Shown: positions 11,568 through 20,822 of the stretch, piece after piece
How the letters are laid out: every line of letters begins with the position of its first letter
Position numbering within the stretch: position 1 is the stretch's first letter
Source of the DNA: Herbaspirillum sp. LeCh32-8
Lineage (GTDB): Bacteria > Pseudomonadota > Gammaproteobacteria > Burkholderiales > Burkholderiaceae_D
Length of the DNA: 64,000 nt
NCBI RefSeq assembly: GCF_017814915.1
Contig: NZ_JAGIPZ010000003.1
Location: forward strand, 290,864-354,863
Direction of reading: 5' to 3'
Notes under the pieces: model-generated
What the model was told of the DNA's origin: nothing
What the model saw: only the letters and a program-made list of their open reading frames with translations
The model's database searches: none
Made by a program: the position numbers and the translations under genes

Positions 11568-12263
11568 CTACAGACCCGACCGCGCGATCCAGTCATCGAC
11601 CAGCGCGAACAACTCGCGCGGCTTCTCCATCGGCGTCATGTGGCCGCAATCGGCGACGATCTCGAAACGCGCATGGTCGATCTGCCGCGCCATCTCCTGC
11701 GACTCTTCCACCGAGCGCAACCGATCGTGGTCGCTGGCGACGATCAGCACAGGGCAGCGCAACTCCTTCAACTGCTCGGCATTGCTGTCGCGCAGCGTCT
11801 GCAGCTGGCGCAGGAACACCTCCTTGCCGTTGGACAGCGCCATCGCCTGCAGGCGGTCCAGCAAGGCGCGGTCGGTGCTCAACGCCGGATGCAGCGACGC
11901 CGCCAGCTGCCGTGAGGTCAGCCCCTTGAAGGGGGCGCGGCTGGCGATGTCGATCTGGGCCTTGGTGGAGACCGACTCCTGCTCGCTCTGCGGGCGCGAG
12001 GAGGTGTTCAGCAGCGCCAGCCCGAGCACGCGCTCGGGCGCCTTCAACGCCACCGCCTGGGCCACGAAACCGCCCATCGAAAAGCCGAACAACAGGAACC
12101 GCGCCGGCGCGTCGCGCAGCACAGCGTCGGCCATGGCCTCAATGCCGATGTCGCGGCCGAGGTCACCGAAGTGGAGCGCACCCAACGTGCCGAGGTCGGC
12201 GCGCATGTCGTCCCACAGGTGCTCGTTGAGCATGAAGCCTGGCAGCAGAACCAGGTTGCGCAT
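11568..12263 (-). CDS. Alpha/beta-fold hydrolase
   Basis: A 231-residue alpha/beta hydrolase. The N-terminal LVLLPGFMLNEHLWDDM forms the first strand and oxyanion-hole region. The nucleophile elbow is GFSMGG (serine near residue 84). The charge-relay aspartate is likely in VASDHDRLRS and the histidine in ADCGHMTPMEKP. It is BioH/esterase-like in size and layout, but is not next to biotin genes and the substrate is unknown. The ATG at 12263 was chosen over an upstream in-frame start because the family starts with strand one. A converging terminator lies downstream; an MFS gene on the same strand is upstream. Confidence 0.88.
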   Translation of the reverse strand: MRNLVLLPGFMLNEHLWDDMRADLGTLGALHFGDLGRDIGIEAMADAVLRDAPARFLLFGFSMGGFVAQAVALKAPERVLGLALLNTSSRPQSEQESVSTKAQIDIASRAPFKGLTSRQLAASLHPALSTDRALLDRLQAMALSNGKEVFLRQLQTLRDSNAEQLKELRCPVLIVASDHDRLRSVEESQEMARQIDHARFEIVADCGHMTPMEKPRELFALVDDWIARSGL

Positions 12264-12311
12264 GATGTGTCCTCTCTGTTGGCGGCCCGTTGGCCGCAAT
12301 GTTGGTCGACC

Positions 12312-13472
12312 TTATTCCAGCCACTGCGCACGGCTGCTGCAGGCGGCAATCGCCAGGCACAGCACACCGATGAAGGCCAGCGCTGCCGGCAAGCCCCAGC
12401 CGTGCGCCAGGAAGCCCACCGCCGGCGGGCCGATCAGGCTGCCGCTGTAACCCAGCGTGGCCACCGCCGCCAGCGCACTCGATCCATGGCGGCCGGCGGC
12501 GCTGAAGACAAACGGAAACACCGCCGCCACGCCGGCGCCGGCAATCGCGAAACCGAGGATGGCCGGGACCATCGAATGCGCCAGCACCGCAATACCGATG
12601 CCGAACGCCGCGAACAGCGTACCGATGGTCACCACCGGGCGCGCACGGTAACGCTGTTTCAGCCGGTCGCCGATCATGCGCATGACCAGCATCATGCCGG
12701 CGAAACCGGCATAGGCCAGCGGCGTGCCGCCGTCGCTGGCGTGGATATGATCCTTCATGTAGATGCCGCTCCAGTCGGCAATCGAGCCCTCGACGATGGC
12801 GCCGCAAAAGCCGATCACGCCCAGCACCACCAGGTGGCCGTGCGGGATGGCGAAGATCTTGCGATGCGGGTCATGCTCGGGCCGGTCGTCCGGCATGGCC
12901 TGATAGGCCGCGTACAGCGGCCACAGGAACAGCGCCGAGATCAGCAGGAAGTGCCACACCGGCGCGATCCCCATGCCGGCGATGGCGCTGGCGATGAGCG
13001 CGCCGGAAAAGGTGCCGACGCAGAACCAGCCGTGCAACATCGACATGATGGGACGGCCGGCGTCCTTCTCGGCCTGCGCGCCCAGCGCGTTGATGGCCAC
13101 GTCGAAGCAGCTGGAGGCGGCGCCATAGAAGGTGCTGATGGCCATCAGCGTCCATAGCTCGGGGGCCAGGCCCAGCAGCGGCAACGACACCAGCAGCGCC
13201 AGCCCGGCGTACAGGGTGCTGTGGCGCGCGCCGTAGTGGCCGGTCAGCCAGGCCGCCAGCGGGAACGAGCCGACCGCGCCGATGCCGCCGCACAGCAGCA
13301 CCAGCGCCAAGGTGGCTGCGTCCAGCTGCAGGTGATCGCGGATGGCCGGGATGCGCGCGGCCCAACTGGAAAAGACGATTCCCAGCAGCAGGAAAAACAG
13401 CGGAATGGCGATCTGGCGCCAGCGCGCCTGGCCCAGCAGGCCGGCGCGGGAGGTGGAGAGCTTGGTTGTCAT
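12312..13472 (-). CDS. MFS transporter
   Basis: A 386-residue major-facilitator protein with about 12 predicted hydrophobic helices. The start at MTTKLSTSRAGLLG precedes the first helix. The loop 2-3 region (GHYGARHSTLYAGL) and the glycine-rich helices 4 and 5 fit the fold, which resembles fucose/FucP-like and YbjJ-type carriers of unknown substrate. The alpha/beta hydrolase gene starts 48 bp downstream, so the two may share a transcript. No substrate can be assigned. Confidence 0.88.
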   Translation of the reverse strand: MTTKLSTSRAGLLGQARWRQIAIPLFFLLLGIVFSSWAARIPAIRDHLQLDAATLALVLLCGGIGAVGSFPLAAWLTGHYGARHSTLYAGLALLVSLPLLGLAPELWTLMAISTFYGAASSCFDVAINALGAQAEKDAGRPIMSMLHGWFCVGTFSGALIASAIAGMGIAPVWHFLLISALFLWPLYAAYQAMPDDRPEHDPHRKIFAIPHGHLVVLGVIGFCGAIVEGSIADWSGIYMKDHIHASDGGTPLAYAGFAGMMLVMRMIGDRLKQRYRARPVVTIGTLFAAFGIGIAVLAHSMVPAILGFAIAGAGVAAVFPFVFSAAGRHGSSALAAVATLGYSGSLIGPPAVGFLAHGWGLPAALAFIGVLCLAIAACSSRAQWLE

Positions 13473-13701
13473 CGATACGTCATGAAGGTAAACTGCCTTG
13501 GCATTGCAGCCGCTATTATCCGACAACCGGGAAGGCTCCATGAAATGAGCCATGGTCGGTAAGCTGCGCTCAGGCTGCCATCAGATGGCGGCCGTTCTCA
13601 GAGGTTCACGATGTGCGCAGACTGTCACGACTGTCCCAGCGCCGCCGGACCTGCCAGCCGCTTCTGAGCGCGCCGCGCGCTGCAATCTTGCAGGGACAGG
13701 G

Positions 13702-14301
13702 ATGCCAGTTTCAGAATCAAACAAGATCTACCAGGAAATCGTCGATGCGCTGATCGCCATGCATCGGCTCACCGACGGCTATACGCCCAGCCATGAAGAC
13801 CGCACCGCCGAATTGTGCGTGGCCATCGCGCGCCAGCTTGGCCTGCCGGCCGAACGCATCGACGTGCTGCACATGGCGGCCCAGGTGCACGACATCGGCA
13901 AGGCGCGCATCGCGCAGGAACTGCTCAACAAACCCGGCCGCATCACCGACGACGAATACGCCGTGCTCAAGACGCACGTGCAGATCGGCTACGACATCCT
14001 GAAGCACATCAGCTTCCCCTTCAACCTGGCCGAGATCGTCTGGTGCCACCACGAGTACCTGGACGGCAGCGGCTATCCGCGCGGCGTGACCGATGAGGCG
14101 ATTCCGCTGGAGTCGCGCATCCTGACCGTGTCCGACATCGTCGAGTCGATCTCGGCTGATCGCCCCTACCGCAAAGCACTGGGCATGCAAACCGCGCTCG
14201 ACGAAATCCGCCGCCTGCGCGGCACCCGCCTGGACCCGGCGGTGGTCGACGCCTGCCTGCAGGTGATCGAACAACATCTCTGGCACGAAGCCGCCGCCTG
14301 A
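13702..14301 (+). CDS. HD-GYP domain phosphohydrolase (putative c-di-GMP phosphodiesterase)
   Basis: A 199-residue protein that is essentially a stand-alone HD-GYP domain. Diagnostic motifs are HDIGK (the HD pair) and HHEYLDGSGYPRGV (the HHE and GYP signature), with SDIVESISADRPYRKA as the third metal-ligand segment. Such domains hydrolyse cyclic di-GMP to pGpG or GMP at a di- or tri-iron centre. There is no receiver or sensor domain, unlike most family members. The start at MPVSESNK was chosen over upstream in-frame codons because the earlier part is low-complexity and lacks family similarity. It is divergent from the MFS gene to the left. Confidence 0.88.
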   Translation: MPVSESNKIYQEIVDALIAMHRLTDGYTPSHEDRTAELCVAIARQLGLPAERIDVLHMAAQVHDIGKARIAQELLNKPGRITDDEYAVLKTHVQIGYDILKHISFPFNLAEIVWCHHEYLDGSGYPRGVTDEAIPLESRILTVSDIVESISADRPYRKALGMQTALDEIRRLRGTRLDPAVVDACLQVIEQHLWHEAAA

Positions 14302-14372
14302 GCGCATCGCCGGCCGGCCTTTCGGCTACACTCGGGGCAGAACAAAAAACACAGGCCCCGGAGACGCCACCC

Positions 14373-15599
14373 ATGCACACCGCGCAGCACAGCACACCAC
14401 CCGCGCCGCAGGACTTCGTCCTGCGCCATCCCATCCTGACCGCCCTGGCCTTGTCGCTGGGCACCGCCGTCGCGCTGGGCGTGGCGCGCTTCTCGTATGC
14501 GCTGCTGCTGGCGCCGATGCGCGCCGACCTCGGCTGGCCCTACCTGATCGCCGGCGGCATGAACACCGGCAACGCACTCGGCTACCTGCTGGGCGCGCTG
14601 GTCACGCCGCTGCTGATGCGCCGCCATGAAGCCTGGCGCGTGCTGGTCGGCGGCGCCTTCGGCACGGCGCTGCTGACCTTCGTCCCCGGCCTGGTCACCG
14701 ACACCGGCGCGCAACTCGTGCTGCGCGTGGCGACCGGCATCACCAGCGCCTTCATCTTCGTCTCCGGCGGTTTGCTGGTGAGCCGCCTGGCGGCGCTGCA
14801 TACGCAACGCGCCGGGCTGCTGTTGGGGCTGTATTACGGCGGCACCGGCATCGGCATCGCCGCCGCCTCGCTGCTGGTGCCGCCGGTGATGCAGGCGGCC
14901 GCCGCCCACGGCGCCGCACATCCCTGGCAATGGGCCTGGTTGCTGTTGGGCGCGCTGGCGCTGGTGGCCAGCGTGTTCATGTCGCTGCCGGTGCGGCACA
15001 TTCCCTCGCCGCCGGCGCAGGCCTCGGCGCGCGGCAGCTTCCATGCGCGCGGACTGCTGTTCGGTTTGCTGGGTTACCTTTGCTTCGGCCTGGGCTACAT
15101 CGGTTACATGACCTTCGTGATCGCGCTGCTGAAAGAAGAAGGCATGGCGCCCGAACGCATCACGCTGTTCTTCACGCTGCTGGGCGTGGCGACCTTTGCC
15201 TCCTCGCGTATCTGGGCGCGCATGCTGGATCGTTTCCGCGGCGGCCAGTCGCTGGCGATGCTCAACACGCTGTTGTGCGTGGCGACGCTGCTGCCGGCCT
15301 TCACCGCGCAACCGGCGGCGGTATTCGCCTCGGGCATCCTGTTCGGCGCCTGCTTCCTGTCGGCCGTGGCCTCGACCACCGCGATGGTGCGCCACAACTT
15401 GCCGCAGGCCGACTGGCCGGCCGGCATCAGCGCCTTCACCATCATCTTCGCGGCAGGCCAGATCGTCGGCCCCACCATCGTCGGCTGGATCGCCGACGGC
15501 GCCGGCGGGCTGCAGCGCGGGCTGGTGTTCTCGGCGCTGACGCTGCTGGCGGGCGCGGCGCTGGCCTGGCGTCAGCAAGCATTGCCCAAACCCGTATGA
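14373..15599 (+). CDS. YbfB/YjiJ family MFS transporter
   Basis: A 408-residue MFS protein of the YbfB/YjiJ (MFS_4) group. The diagnostic first-helix region is GVARFSYALLLAPMRADLGW, followed by GGMNTGNALGYLLGAL. About 12 hydrophobic helices are present. The substrate of this family is unknown. It converges on hisC with a shared bidirectional terminator 19 bp after the stop codon. Confidence 0.9.
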   Translation: MHTAQHSTPPAPQDFVLRHPILTALALSLGTAVALGVARFSYALLLAPMRADLGWPYLIAGGMNTGNALGYLLGALVTPLLMRRHEAWRVLVGGAFGTALLTFVPGLVTDTGAQLVLRVATGITSAFIFVSGGLLVSRLAALHTQRAGLLLGLYYGGTGIGIAAASLLVPPVMQAAAAHGAAHPWQWAWLLLGALALVASVFMSLPVRHIPSPPAQASARGSFHARGLLFGLLGYLCFGLGYIGYMTFVIALLKEEGMAPERITLFFTLLGVATFASSRIWARMLDRFRGGQSLAMLNTLLCVATLLPAFTAQPAAVFASGILFGACFLSAVASTTAMVRHNLPQADWPAGISAFTIIFAAGQIVGPTIVGWIADGAGGLQRGLVFSALTLLAGAALAWRQQALPKPV

Positions 15600-15617
15600 G
15601 TCATTTCTTCCGACAAT

Positions 15618-15646
15618 AAAAAAGCGGCCCGCAGGCCGCTTTTTTT
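15618..15646. terminator. Bidirectional rho-independent terminator
   Basis: AAAAAAGCGGCC, a CGCA loop and GGCCGCTTTTTTT form a hairpin with A and T tracts on both sides. It lies between the convergent YbfB-type MFS gene and hisC. Confidence 0.93.
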
Positions 15647-15658
15647 ACGCGCAAATGT

Positions 15659-16735
15659 TTACGCCAGATGACGTTTCAAAGCGTCCACCAGCGTGCCGCA
15701 AGCTTCGTCGGTGCCGATGGTAATGCGCAGGAACTGGTTGATGCGCGCACTCGTGAAGTGACGCACGATGATGCCGTCGCCGCGCAGCGCCGCCGCCAGC
15801 TTGGCGGCGTCATGCCGCGGATGGCGCGCGAACACGAAGTTGGCGGCCGACGGCAGCACCTCGAAACCGAGCGCGGTGAGCGACGCATCCAGCTTGTCGC
15901 GACTGGCGATGACCATGTCGCAGGTCTGGCGGAAATACTGCTCGTCTTCGATCGCGGCGGTGGCGCCGGCGATCGCCGGGCGATCCAGCGGATAGGAATT
16001 GAAGCTGTTCTTGACACGCTCGAGCGCAGCGATCAGGTCGGCGTGGCCGATCGCGAAACCGACGCGCATGCCGGCCAGCGCGCGCGACTTGGAGAAGGTC
16101 TGCACCACCAGCAGATTGGGATAGCGCTGCACCAGCGGGATCGCGGTATCGCCGCCGAAGTCGATGTAAGCCTCGTCGACAACCACCACGCGCTCAGGAT
16201 TGCCCTGCAGGATGCGCTCGATCTCGGCCAGTCCCATCAGGCAGCCGGTGGGCGCGTTGGGATTGGGGAAGATGATGCCGCCGATGGCGTCGCCGTGGCC
16301 CAGGTAGTCGTCGGCGCGGATGGTGAAGTCATCGGCCAGCGGCACTGCGCGATGCTCGACCTGATACAGGCCGCAATAGGTCGGGTAGAAGCTGTAGGTG
16401 ATGTCCGGGAACAGGATCGGCTTGCCGTGCTGGAGCAGCGCGTGGAAGGCGTGCGCCAACACTTCGTCGGAACCGTTGCCGACGAACACTTCGCGCGCCG
16501 TGATGCCATCGGCGGCGTGGCGCGCGGCAATGGCCAGCTTGAGCGGCTCGGCATCCGGATTGGGATACAGGCGCAGGCTCTCGCTCACCTCGCGCGCGAT
16601 GGCGTCAAGCGCGCGCGGTGAGGGACCGTAGGGGTTCTCGTTGGTATTGAGCTTGACCAGGTTGGCGATCTTGGGTTGCTCGCCGGGGGTGTAGGGCGTC
16701 AGGCGGCTGACGATGGGACTCCAGAACTTGCTCAT
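15659..16735 (-). CDS. hisC: Histidinol-phosphate aminotransferase
   Basis: A 358-residue class I/II PLP aminotransferase, the right size for HisC. It exchanges an amino group between glutamate and imidazole-acetol phosphate in histidine synthesis. It opens with [21 protein letters not shown] and PYGPSP, typical of HisC. The PLP lysine is in [15 protein letters not shown]. The phosphate-binding and aspartate segments are present ([10 protein letters not shown]). The ATG at 16735 fits the family start; an in-frame extension upstream has no similarity. It is isolated from other his genes, so it may be a second copy; such isolated copies sometimes serve aromatic amino acids. Confidence 0.9.
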   Translation of the reverse strand: MSKFWSPIVSRLTPYTPGEQPKIANLVKLNTNENPYGPSPRALDAIAREVSESLRLYPNPDAEPLKLAIAARHAADGITAREVFVGNGSDEVLAHAFHALLQHGKPILFPDITYSFYPTYCGLYQVEHRAVPLADDFTIRADDYLGHGDAIGGIIFPNPNAPTGCLMGLAEIERILQGNPERVVVVDEAYIDFGGDTAIPLVQRYPNLLVVQTFSKSRALAGMRVGFAIGHADLIAALERVKNSFNSYPLDRPAIAGATAAIEDEQYFRQTCDMVIASRDKLDASLTALGFEVLPSAANFVFARHPRHDAAKLAAALRGDGIIVRHFTSARINQFLRITIGTDEACGTLVDALKRHLA

Positions 16736-16820
16736 GGGAAATCGGCCCGCGCGGGGCATGACGAATTGAAGAGGAAAGCGCAGATGGTAGCAAACTTGCC
16801 GCCGGACGGCGGCGGACGGC

Positions 16821-17510
16821 TCAGAAATACGGGCGATAACGCGGCCGCCGCGCGGAGGCGTCGGTACGCGCCGACGGCTGGGATGCGTTGGATGCAGGTG
16901 CGGGCGCGGCGCTGAGCAGCGAGATCGCGCGGCCGGCGATCTCCGCCGGCAGGCCGATGACATCCTGGCAAGCTCGCGCAAAGGCGGCAGCCGAGGCAAA
17001 CCCGGCGCCGCCAAAATCACAAGCGGCGTCATCCATGCGCGCCAGCCGCGCCAGCGCCCAGGCCACACGCTGCTCGCGCACCAGGCTGCGCAGCGACTCG
17101 CCCTCGGCAAACAGCAAGGCGCGCAGCCGTGCCGGAGTCAGTTGCCACAGACGGGCGATGCGCGCGGCGCTCCAGTCGGCGGTCGGCTCGGCAAAGATGG
17201 CGGCGGCCAGCTTGCGGGTCCAGGGCTTACTGGCGTCGGCGGCGCGCTCCATGTCACTGCCGGCGTCGGTCTCCAGCGCCAGCGACCACACCGCCGGGCG
17301 CGGTCCCTGCATCAGCAGCTGCGCCATGCGCGGATGCGCCAGGCAGGAGAAGCGCACGAAGGGCGGCACGGTGAAGCTCTCCCCCTCGTGCAGCTCGATG
17401 GTGACGCCGCCGCTCTTGAGCGTGGCCGCGCCTTTCCACACCTTCACGCGCGCAGGCGCGGTAAAACGCAGTTCGCGCAGCTGCAGGTGATGGTGGGTGA
17501 CGATGGCCAT
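16821..17510 (-). CDS. AraC-type regulator-like protein
   Basis: A 229-residue protein. The N-terminal half (about 1-90) is cupin-like beta structure ([21 protein letters not shown]). The C-terminal half resembles the AraC double helix-turn-helix ([19 protein letters not shown] followed by a diverged second motif), then a disordered basic tail. It overlaps no neighbour; hisC starts 86 bp downstream. Similar cupin-HTH proteins regulate small-molecule responses, but no ligand or target is apparent. The second HTH motif is weak, so DNA binding is inferred. Confidence 0.65.
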   Translation of the reverse strand: MAIVTHHHLQLRELRFTAPARVKVWKGAATLKSGGVTIELHEGESFTVPPFVRFSCLAHPRMAQLLMQGPRPAVWSLALETDAGSDMERAADASKPWTRKLAAAIFAEPTADWSAARIARLWQLTPARLRALLFAEGESLRSLVREQRVAWALARLARMDDAACDFGGAGFASAAAFARACQDVIGLPAEIAGRAISLLSAAPAPASNASQPSARTDASARRPRYRPYF

Positions 17511-17608
17511 GGGGTACGCAATCCGAAGTCAGGTGACGATGATGAGGTGAAGATGATGTTAAGCGAGCCGCGCTCGACACACTGTCGCCGCGGCGACCAT
17601 GCATCTTC

Positions 17609-18295
17609 TCATAACGAGGCCATGCCGAAGGCGCGCAGGCCGTCGAGGTCGACCACGCGGATGCTCTGGTAGGAAATCTCCACCAGCCCCAGCTCGGCCA
17701 GCCGGCGCATGGCCTGGTTCACGCGCTGGCGCGACAGGCCGGTCAAGAGGCCGATCTCTTCCTGCGACAACTCCAGCACCGGCGAAGTGCGCGGGTACAG
17801 CATGGGATGGAACAGCTGGGCGATGGCTTGGGCCACGCGGGCGTCGACGTCGAGCAGGCGCTCGTTTTGCACGGTGGCGATGAACTGGCCCATGCGCTCG
17901 TTCAACTGACGGATCACGAAAGCGTTGAACGGCAGGCTCCGGGCCATCAGCAGGTGGAAGGTGTCGGCCGGCACCAGCAGGATTTGCGAGGCGCGCACCG
18001 CGATCACGTCGTAGCGCCGCGCCTCGCGCTTGATCACGCTGCCCTCGCCGCACCAGCCGCCTTCGGGCACGCCTGACAAGGTGCTGCTGCGGCCGTCGAC
18101 GTTGTAGACGGCGAGCTTGATCAGGCCTTCATGCACGCCGATCCAATGGCTGGACAGCTCGCCGCGGCGCGCGATAAACGAGTCGGCGCCAAAGCGCGCG
18201 AGCTGCGTGGCGGCGGCCGCCAGCTTGCGGTGTTCGGGCGACAGCGCGTTATACCAGTCGTGCTGCTGTAGGTGTTGCTCCATCGGGTGCGCCAT
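17609..18295 (-). CDS. Crp/Fnr family transcriptional regulator
   Basis: A 228-residue Crp-Fnr type regulator: an N-terminal cyclic-nucleotide-binding beta barrel (about 20-135, with GEGSVIKRE in the phosphate-cassette position) and a C-terminal winged helix with the recognition region LSQEEIGLLTGLSRQRVNQAM. There are no N-terminal cysteines for an FNR-type iron-sulfur cluster. Starts at 18295 (MAHP) and 18283 (MEQH) are both possible; the former has GGAG close by. It is divergent from the acyl-CoA synthetase gene across a 166-bp gap, which makes that gene a likely target. Confidence 0.88.
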   Translation of the reverse strand: MAHPMEQHLQQHDWYNALSPEHRKLAAAATQLARFGADSFIARRGELSSHWIGVHEGLIKLAVYNVDGRSSTLSGVPEGGWCGEGSVIKREARRYDVIAVRASQILLVPADTFHLLMARSLPFNAFVIRQLNERMGQFIATVQNERLLDVDARVAQAIAQLFHPMLYPRTSPVLELSQEEIGLLTGLSRQRVNQAMRRLAELGLVEISYQSIRVVDLDGLRAFGMASL

Positions 18296-18461
18296 TGCTC
18301 CAGTGAGGCGGTCATTGTCGCACGCGCGCCTTGTCGTCGTGATGACAAAGCGCAAGCCGCCATCGGTGCTACCCTAGGAGAAACACAAGCGCGGCCATCA
18401 GAAAACAACAAGCGGCCCGCGCACCGCCCCTGACAGAAAACGCCGCCGCAAGGAGACCAGC

Positions 18462-20102
18462 ATGGCAGATTTCGACACCGGCCTCGGCCGCAACGCGGCC
18501 AATTACGCCGCCCTCACCCCGATCGACTTCATCGCCCGCGCGGCCGAGGTTTATGGCCGCCGCACCGCCATCGTGCACGGCAGGCTGCGCCAGGATTGGG
18601 ACCAGACCTATCGCCGCGCGCGCCGGCTGGCCAGCGCGCTGCAACAGCTGGGCGTGGGCAAGAACGATACCGTCTCGGTCATGCTGCCCAACACGCCGGC
18701 GATGGTGGAGGCGCACTTCGGCGTGCCGATGGCCGGCGCCGTGCTTAATGCGCTCAACATCCGCCTGGATGTCGACTCGATCGCCTTCATGCTGCGCCAT
18801 GGCGAGGCCAGGGTCCTGCTGGTCGACAGCGAGTTCGCAACGATGGCGCGCCAGCTGAAGGCGCAGCTGCCGGCGCTGAAGGTGGTCGAAGTCTACGACG
18901 AGCTGGGCCCGCCGCCGGTGGCCGGCGAGCGCTTCGGCGAGTTCGAATACGAAGCGCTGCTGGCCGGCGGCGACGAACAGTTCGCCTGGCAACTGCCGGC
19001 CGACGAGTGGGACGCAATCGCGCTGAACTACACCTCCGGCACCACTGGCGACCCCAAGGGCGTGGTCTACCACCATCGCGGCGCGGCCATCAACGCGATC
19101 TCCAACATCCTCGAATGGGACATGCCCAAGCACCCGGTCTACCTGTGGACGCTGCCCATGTTCCATTGCAACGGCTGGTGCTTCCCCTGGACGATTGCCG
19201 CGCGCGCCGGCGTCAACGTCTGCCTGCGCAAGTTCGAGCCCAAGCTGGTGTTCGACCTGATCCGCGAACACGGCATCAGCCACTATTGCGCCGCCCCCAT
19301 CGTGCACGCGGCGCTGGCCAATGCGCCGGAGAACTGGCGCGAGAGCATCCGCGGTCCGGTGCGTGGCATGGTGGCTGGCGCGCCGCCGCCGGCGGCGGTG
19401 CTGGCGAAGATGGAGGCGATGGATTTCGAGCTGGCCCACGTGTACGGCCTGACCGAGGTCTACGGGCCGGCCGCGGTATGCGCCGAGCAGGAGGACTGGA
19501 ACACGAAGTCGGTGGACGAGCGGGCCGTGCTGAAGTCGCGCCAGGGCGTGCGCTATCACCTGCAAAGCGGCGTCACGGTACTCTCGCCTGAGACCATGGA
19601 GCCGGTCAGGGCCGACGGTGAGGAAATCGGCGAGATCATGTTCCGCGGGAACATCTGCATGAAGGGCTACCTGAAGAACGACCGCGCCACCGCCGATGCC
19701 TTCGCCGGCGGCTGGTTCCATACCGGCGACCTGGGCGTGATGAGCGCCGACGGTTACATCAAGATCAAGGACCGCAGCAAGGACATCATCATCTCCGGCG
19801 GCGAGAACATTTCCAGCGTCGAGGTGGAGGACGTGCTGTACCGCCACCCGGCGGTGCTGGCCGCCGCCGTGGTGGCGCAGCCGGACGAGAAATGGGGCGA
19901 GACGCCCTGCGCCTTCGTCGAGCTGAAGGAAGGAGCGCAAGTGCAAGCGCAGGAACTGATCGACTTCTGCCGCGGCCACCTGGCCGGCTTCAAGGCGCCC
20001 AAGGCGGTGTACTTCGGCCCGCTGCCCAAGACCTCCACCGGCAAGATCCAGAAGTTCGAGTTGCGCAAACGAATGAAGTCCAGCAGCGCGATCGATACCT
20101 GA
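18462..20102 (+). CDS. AMP-dependent acyl-CoA synthetase (fatty-acid/carboxylate-CoA ligase)
   Basis: A 546-residue member of the ANL adenylating family. The AMP-binding signature YTSGTTGDPKGVVYHHRG is at about residues 190-207. The A8 hinge region GWFHTGDLGVMSADGYIKIKD and the motif SKDIIISGGENIS are intact, and a catalytic lysine is in KTSTGKIQKFELR near the C-terminus. It is the AlkK/medium-chain acyl-CoA ligase-like subgroup; chain length or aryl specificity cannot be told. A GCAAGGAGACCAGC ribosome site precedes the ATG. The Crp-type regulator is divergent upstream. Confidence 0.9.
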   Translation: MADFDTGLGRNAANYAALTPIDFIARAAEVYGRRTAIVHGRLRQDWDQTYRRARRLASALQQLGVGKNDTVSVMLPNTPAMVEAHFGVPMAGAVLNALNIRLDVDSIAFMLRHGEARVLLVDSEFATMARQLKAQLPALKVVEVYDELGPPPVAGERFGEFEYEALLAGGDEQFAWQLPADEWDAIALNYTSGTTGDPKGVVYHHRGAAINAISNILEWDMPKHPVYLWTLPMFHCNGWCFPWTIAARAGVNVCLRKFEPKLVFDLIREHGISHYCAAPIVHAALANAPENWRESIRGPVRGMVAGAPPPAAVLAKMEAMDFELAHVYGLTEVYGPAAVCAEQEDWNTKSVDERAVLKSRQGVRYHLQSGVTVLSPETMEPVRADGEEIGEIMFRGNICMKGYLKNDRATADAFAGGWFHTGDLGVMSADGYIKIKDRSKDIIISGGENISSVEVEDVLYRHPAVLAAAVVAQPDEKWGETPCAFVELKEGAQVQAQELIDFCRGHLAGFKAPKAVYFGPLPKTSTGKIQKFELRKRMKSSSAIDT

Positions 20103-20132
20103 TCGCCCTTGCTTGATTCACCCTTCCCTGCC

Positions 20133-20738
20133 TCAGCCCTTGCGCACGGCGATGTGATAGATGCCCCAGGGGCACAGGCCGAAGCGCTCGGAGACCGGGC
20201 GTGAGGCCATCTCCGGGAAGCGATCGGCCTCGTACACCGCCCACAGCGGACCGAGGCCGCCCAGCGCCATCGGCTTGCCGTCCAGGTGAGTGGCGACGAT
20301 GAAACGGTATTTCTGCGCGTCCTCGCGCGAGACCATCACCGCGTAGCCGTCGATGGCGCGCAGCACATAGCCTTGCGCTGCAGGATCGGCGCCGGCCGCG
20401 CGCATCACGTCTTCCAGCAAGGGGCCGCGCAGGGTGTGGCGCTTGCCGTCGTATTCCAGCGTGGGCCGGATGTCGAGCGCCGGCAGCGCCGTCAGCGCGG
20501 CGAAATCGAAGGTGCGCGCTTTGTCGAACTCCAGCTTTTGCTTGTGCATCATCTGGTCCAGCGCATGGTCGAGCGGACCGCGGTTGGGCGCGGCAATCTC
20601 GCCGGTCACCGTCAGCAGCACCGGGCCGGCGCCGGCTGCAGACTTGCGGGCGGCCAGGGCCGGCGCGCTCATCGTCGCCGTCGCAGCGGTGGCGGCCAGC
20701 GCGGAGGCGGCGGTGCGCAGGAAGTGTCGCTTCTTCAT
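20133..20738 (-). CDS. Exported molybdopterin-binding-fold protein
   Basis: A 201-residue protein with an N-terminal signal peptide (MKKRHFLRTAASALAATAA..., cleavage near ALA-A at about 30). The mature part resembles the small oxidoreductase molybdopterin-binding (sulfite-oxidase-like) domain seen alone in many proteobacterial periplasmic proteins. Features include LTVTGEIA, FDFAALTALP, LLEDVMRAAGA and YVLRAIDGYAVMVS, and a single Cys in FGLCPWGIY. The signal lacks a clear twin arginine, so cofactor loading before export is doubtful and the domain may not bind molybdopterin. It converges with the acyl-CoA synthetase gene. Confidence 0.6.
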   Translation of the reverse strand: MKKRHFLRTAASALAATAATATMSAPALAARKSAAGAGPVLLTVTGEIAAPNRGPLDHALDQMMHKQKLEFDKARTFDFAALTALPALDIRPTLEYDGKRHTLRGPLLEDVMRAAGADPAAQGYVLRAIDGYAVMVSREDAQKYRFIVATHLDGKPMALGGLGPLWAVYEADRFPEMASRPVSERFGLCPWGIYHIAVRKG

Positions 20739-20822
20739 GGGTGTTCCTCTCCTGTCCATGAGGCATGGGGGCCGACGCAGCCGGAACGGCGCGCTGCCCG
20801 CATTGTAGAGCCGGAATGCCGC

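Noticed and set aside
14166..15578. A 470-codon minus-strand frame opposite the YbfB-type MFS gene
   Set aside because: Composition is repetitive Gln/Arg/Gly, typical of antisense frames in GC-rich DNA; the plus-strand protein has clear family motifs.
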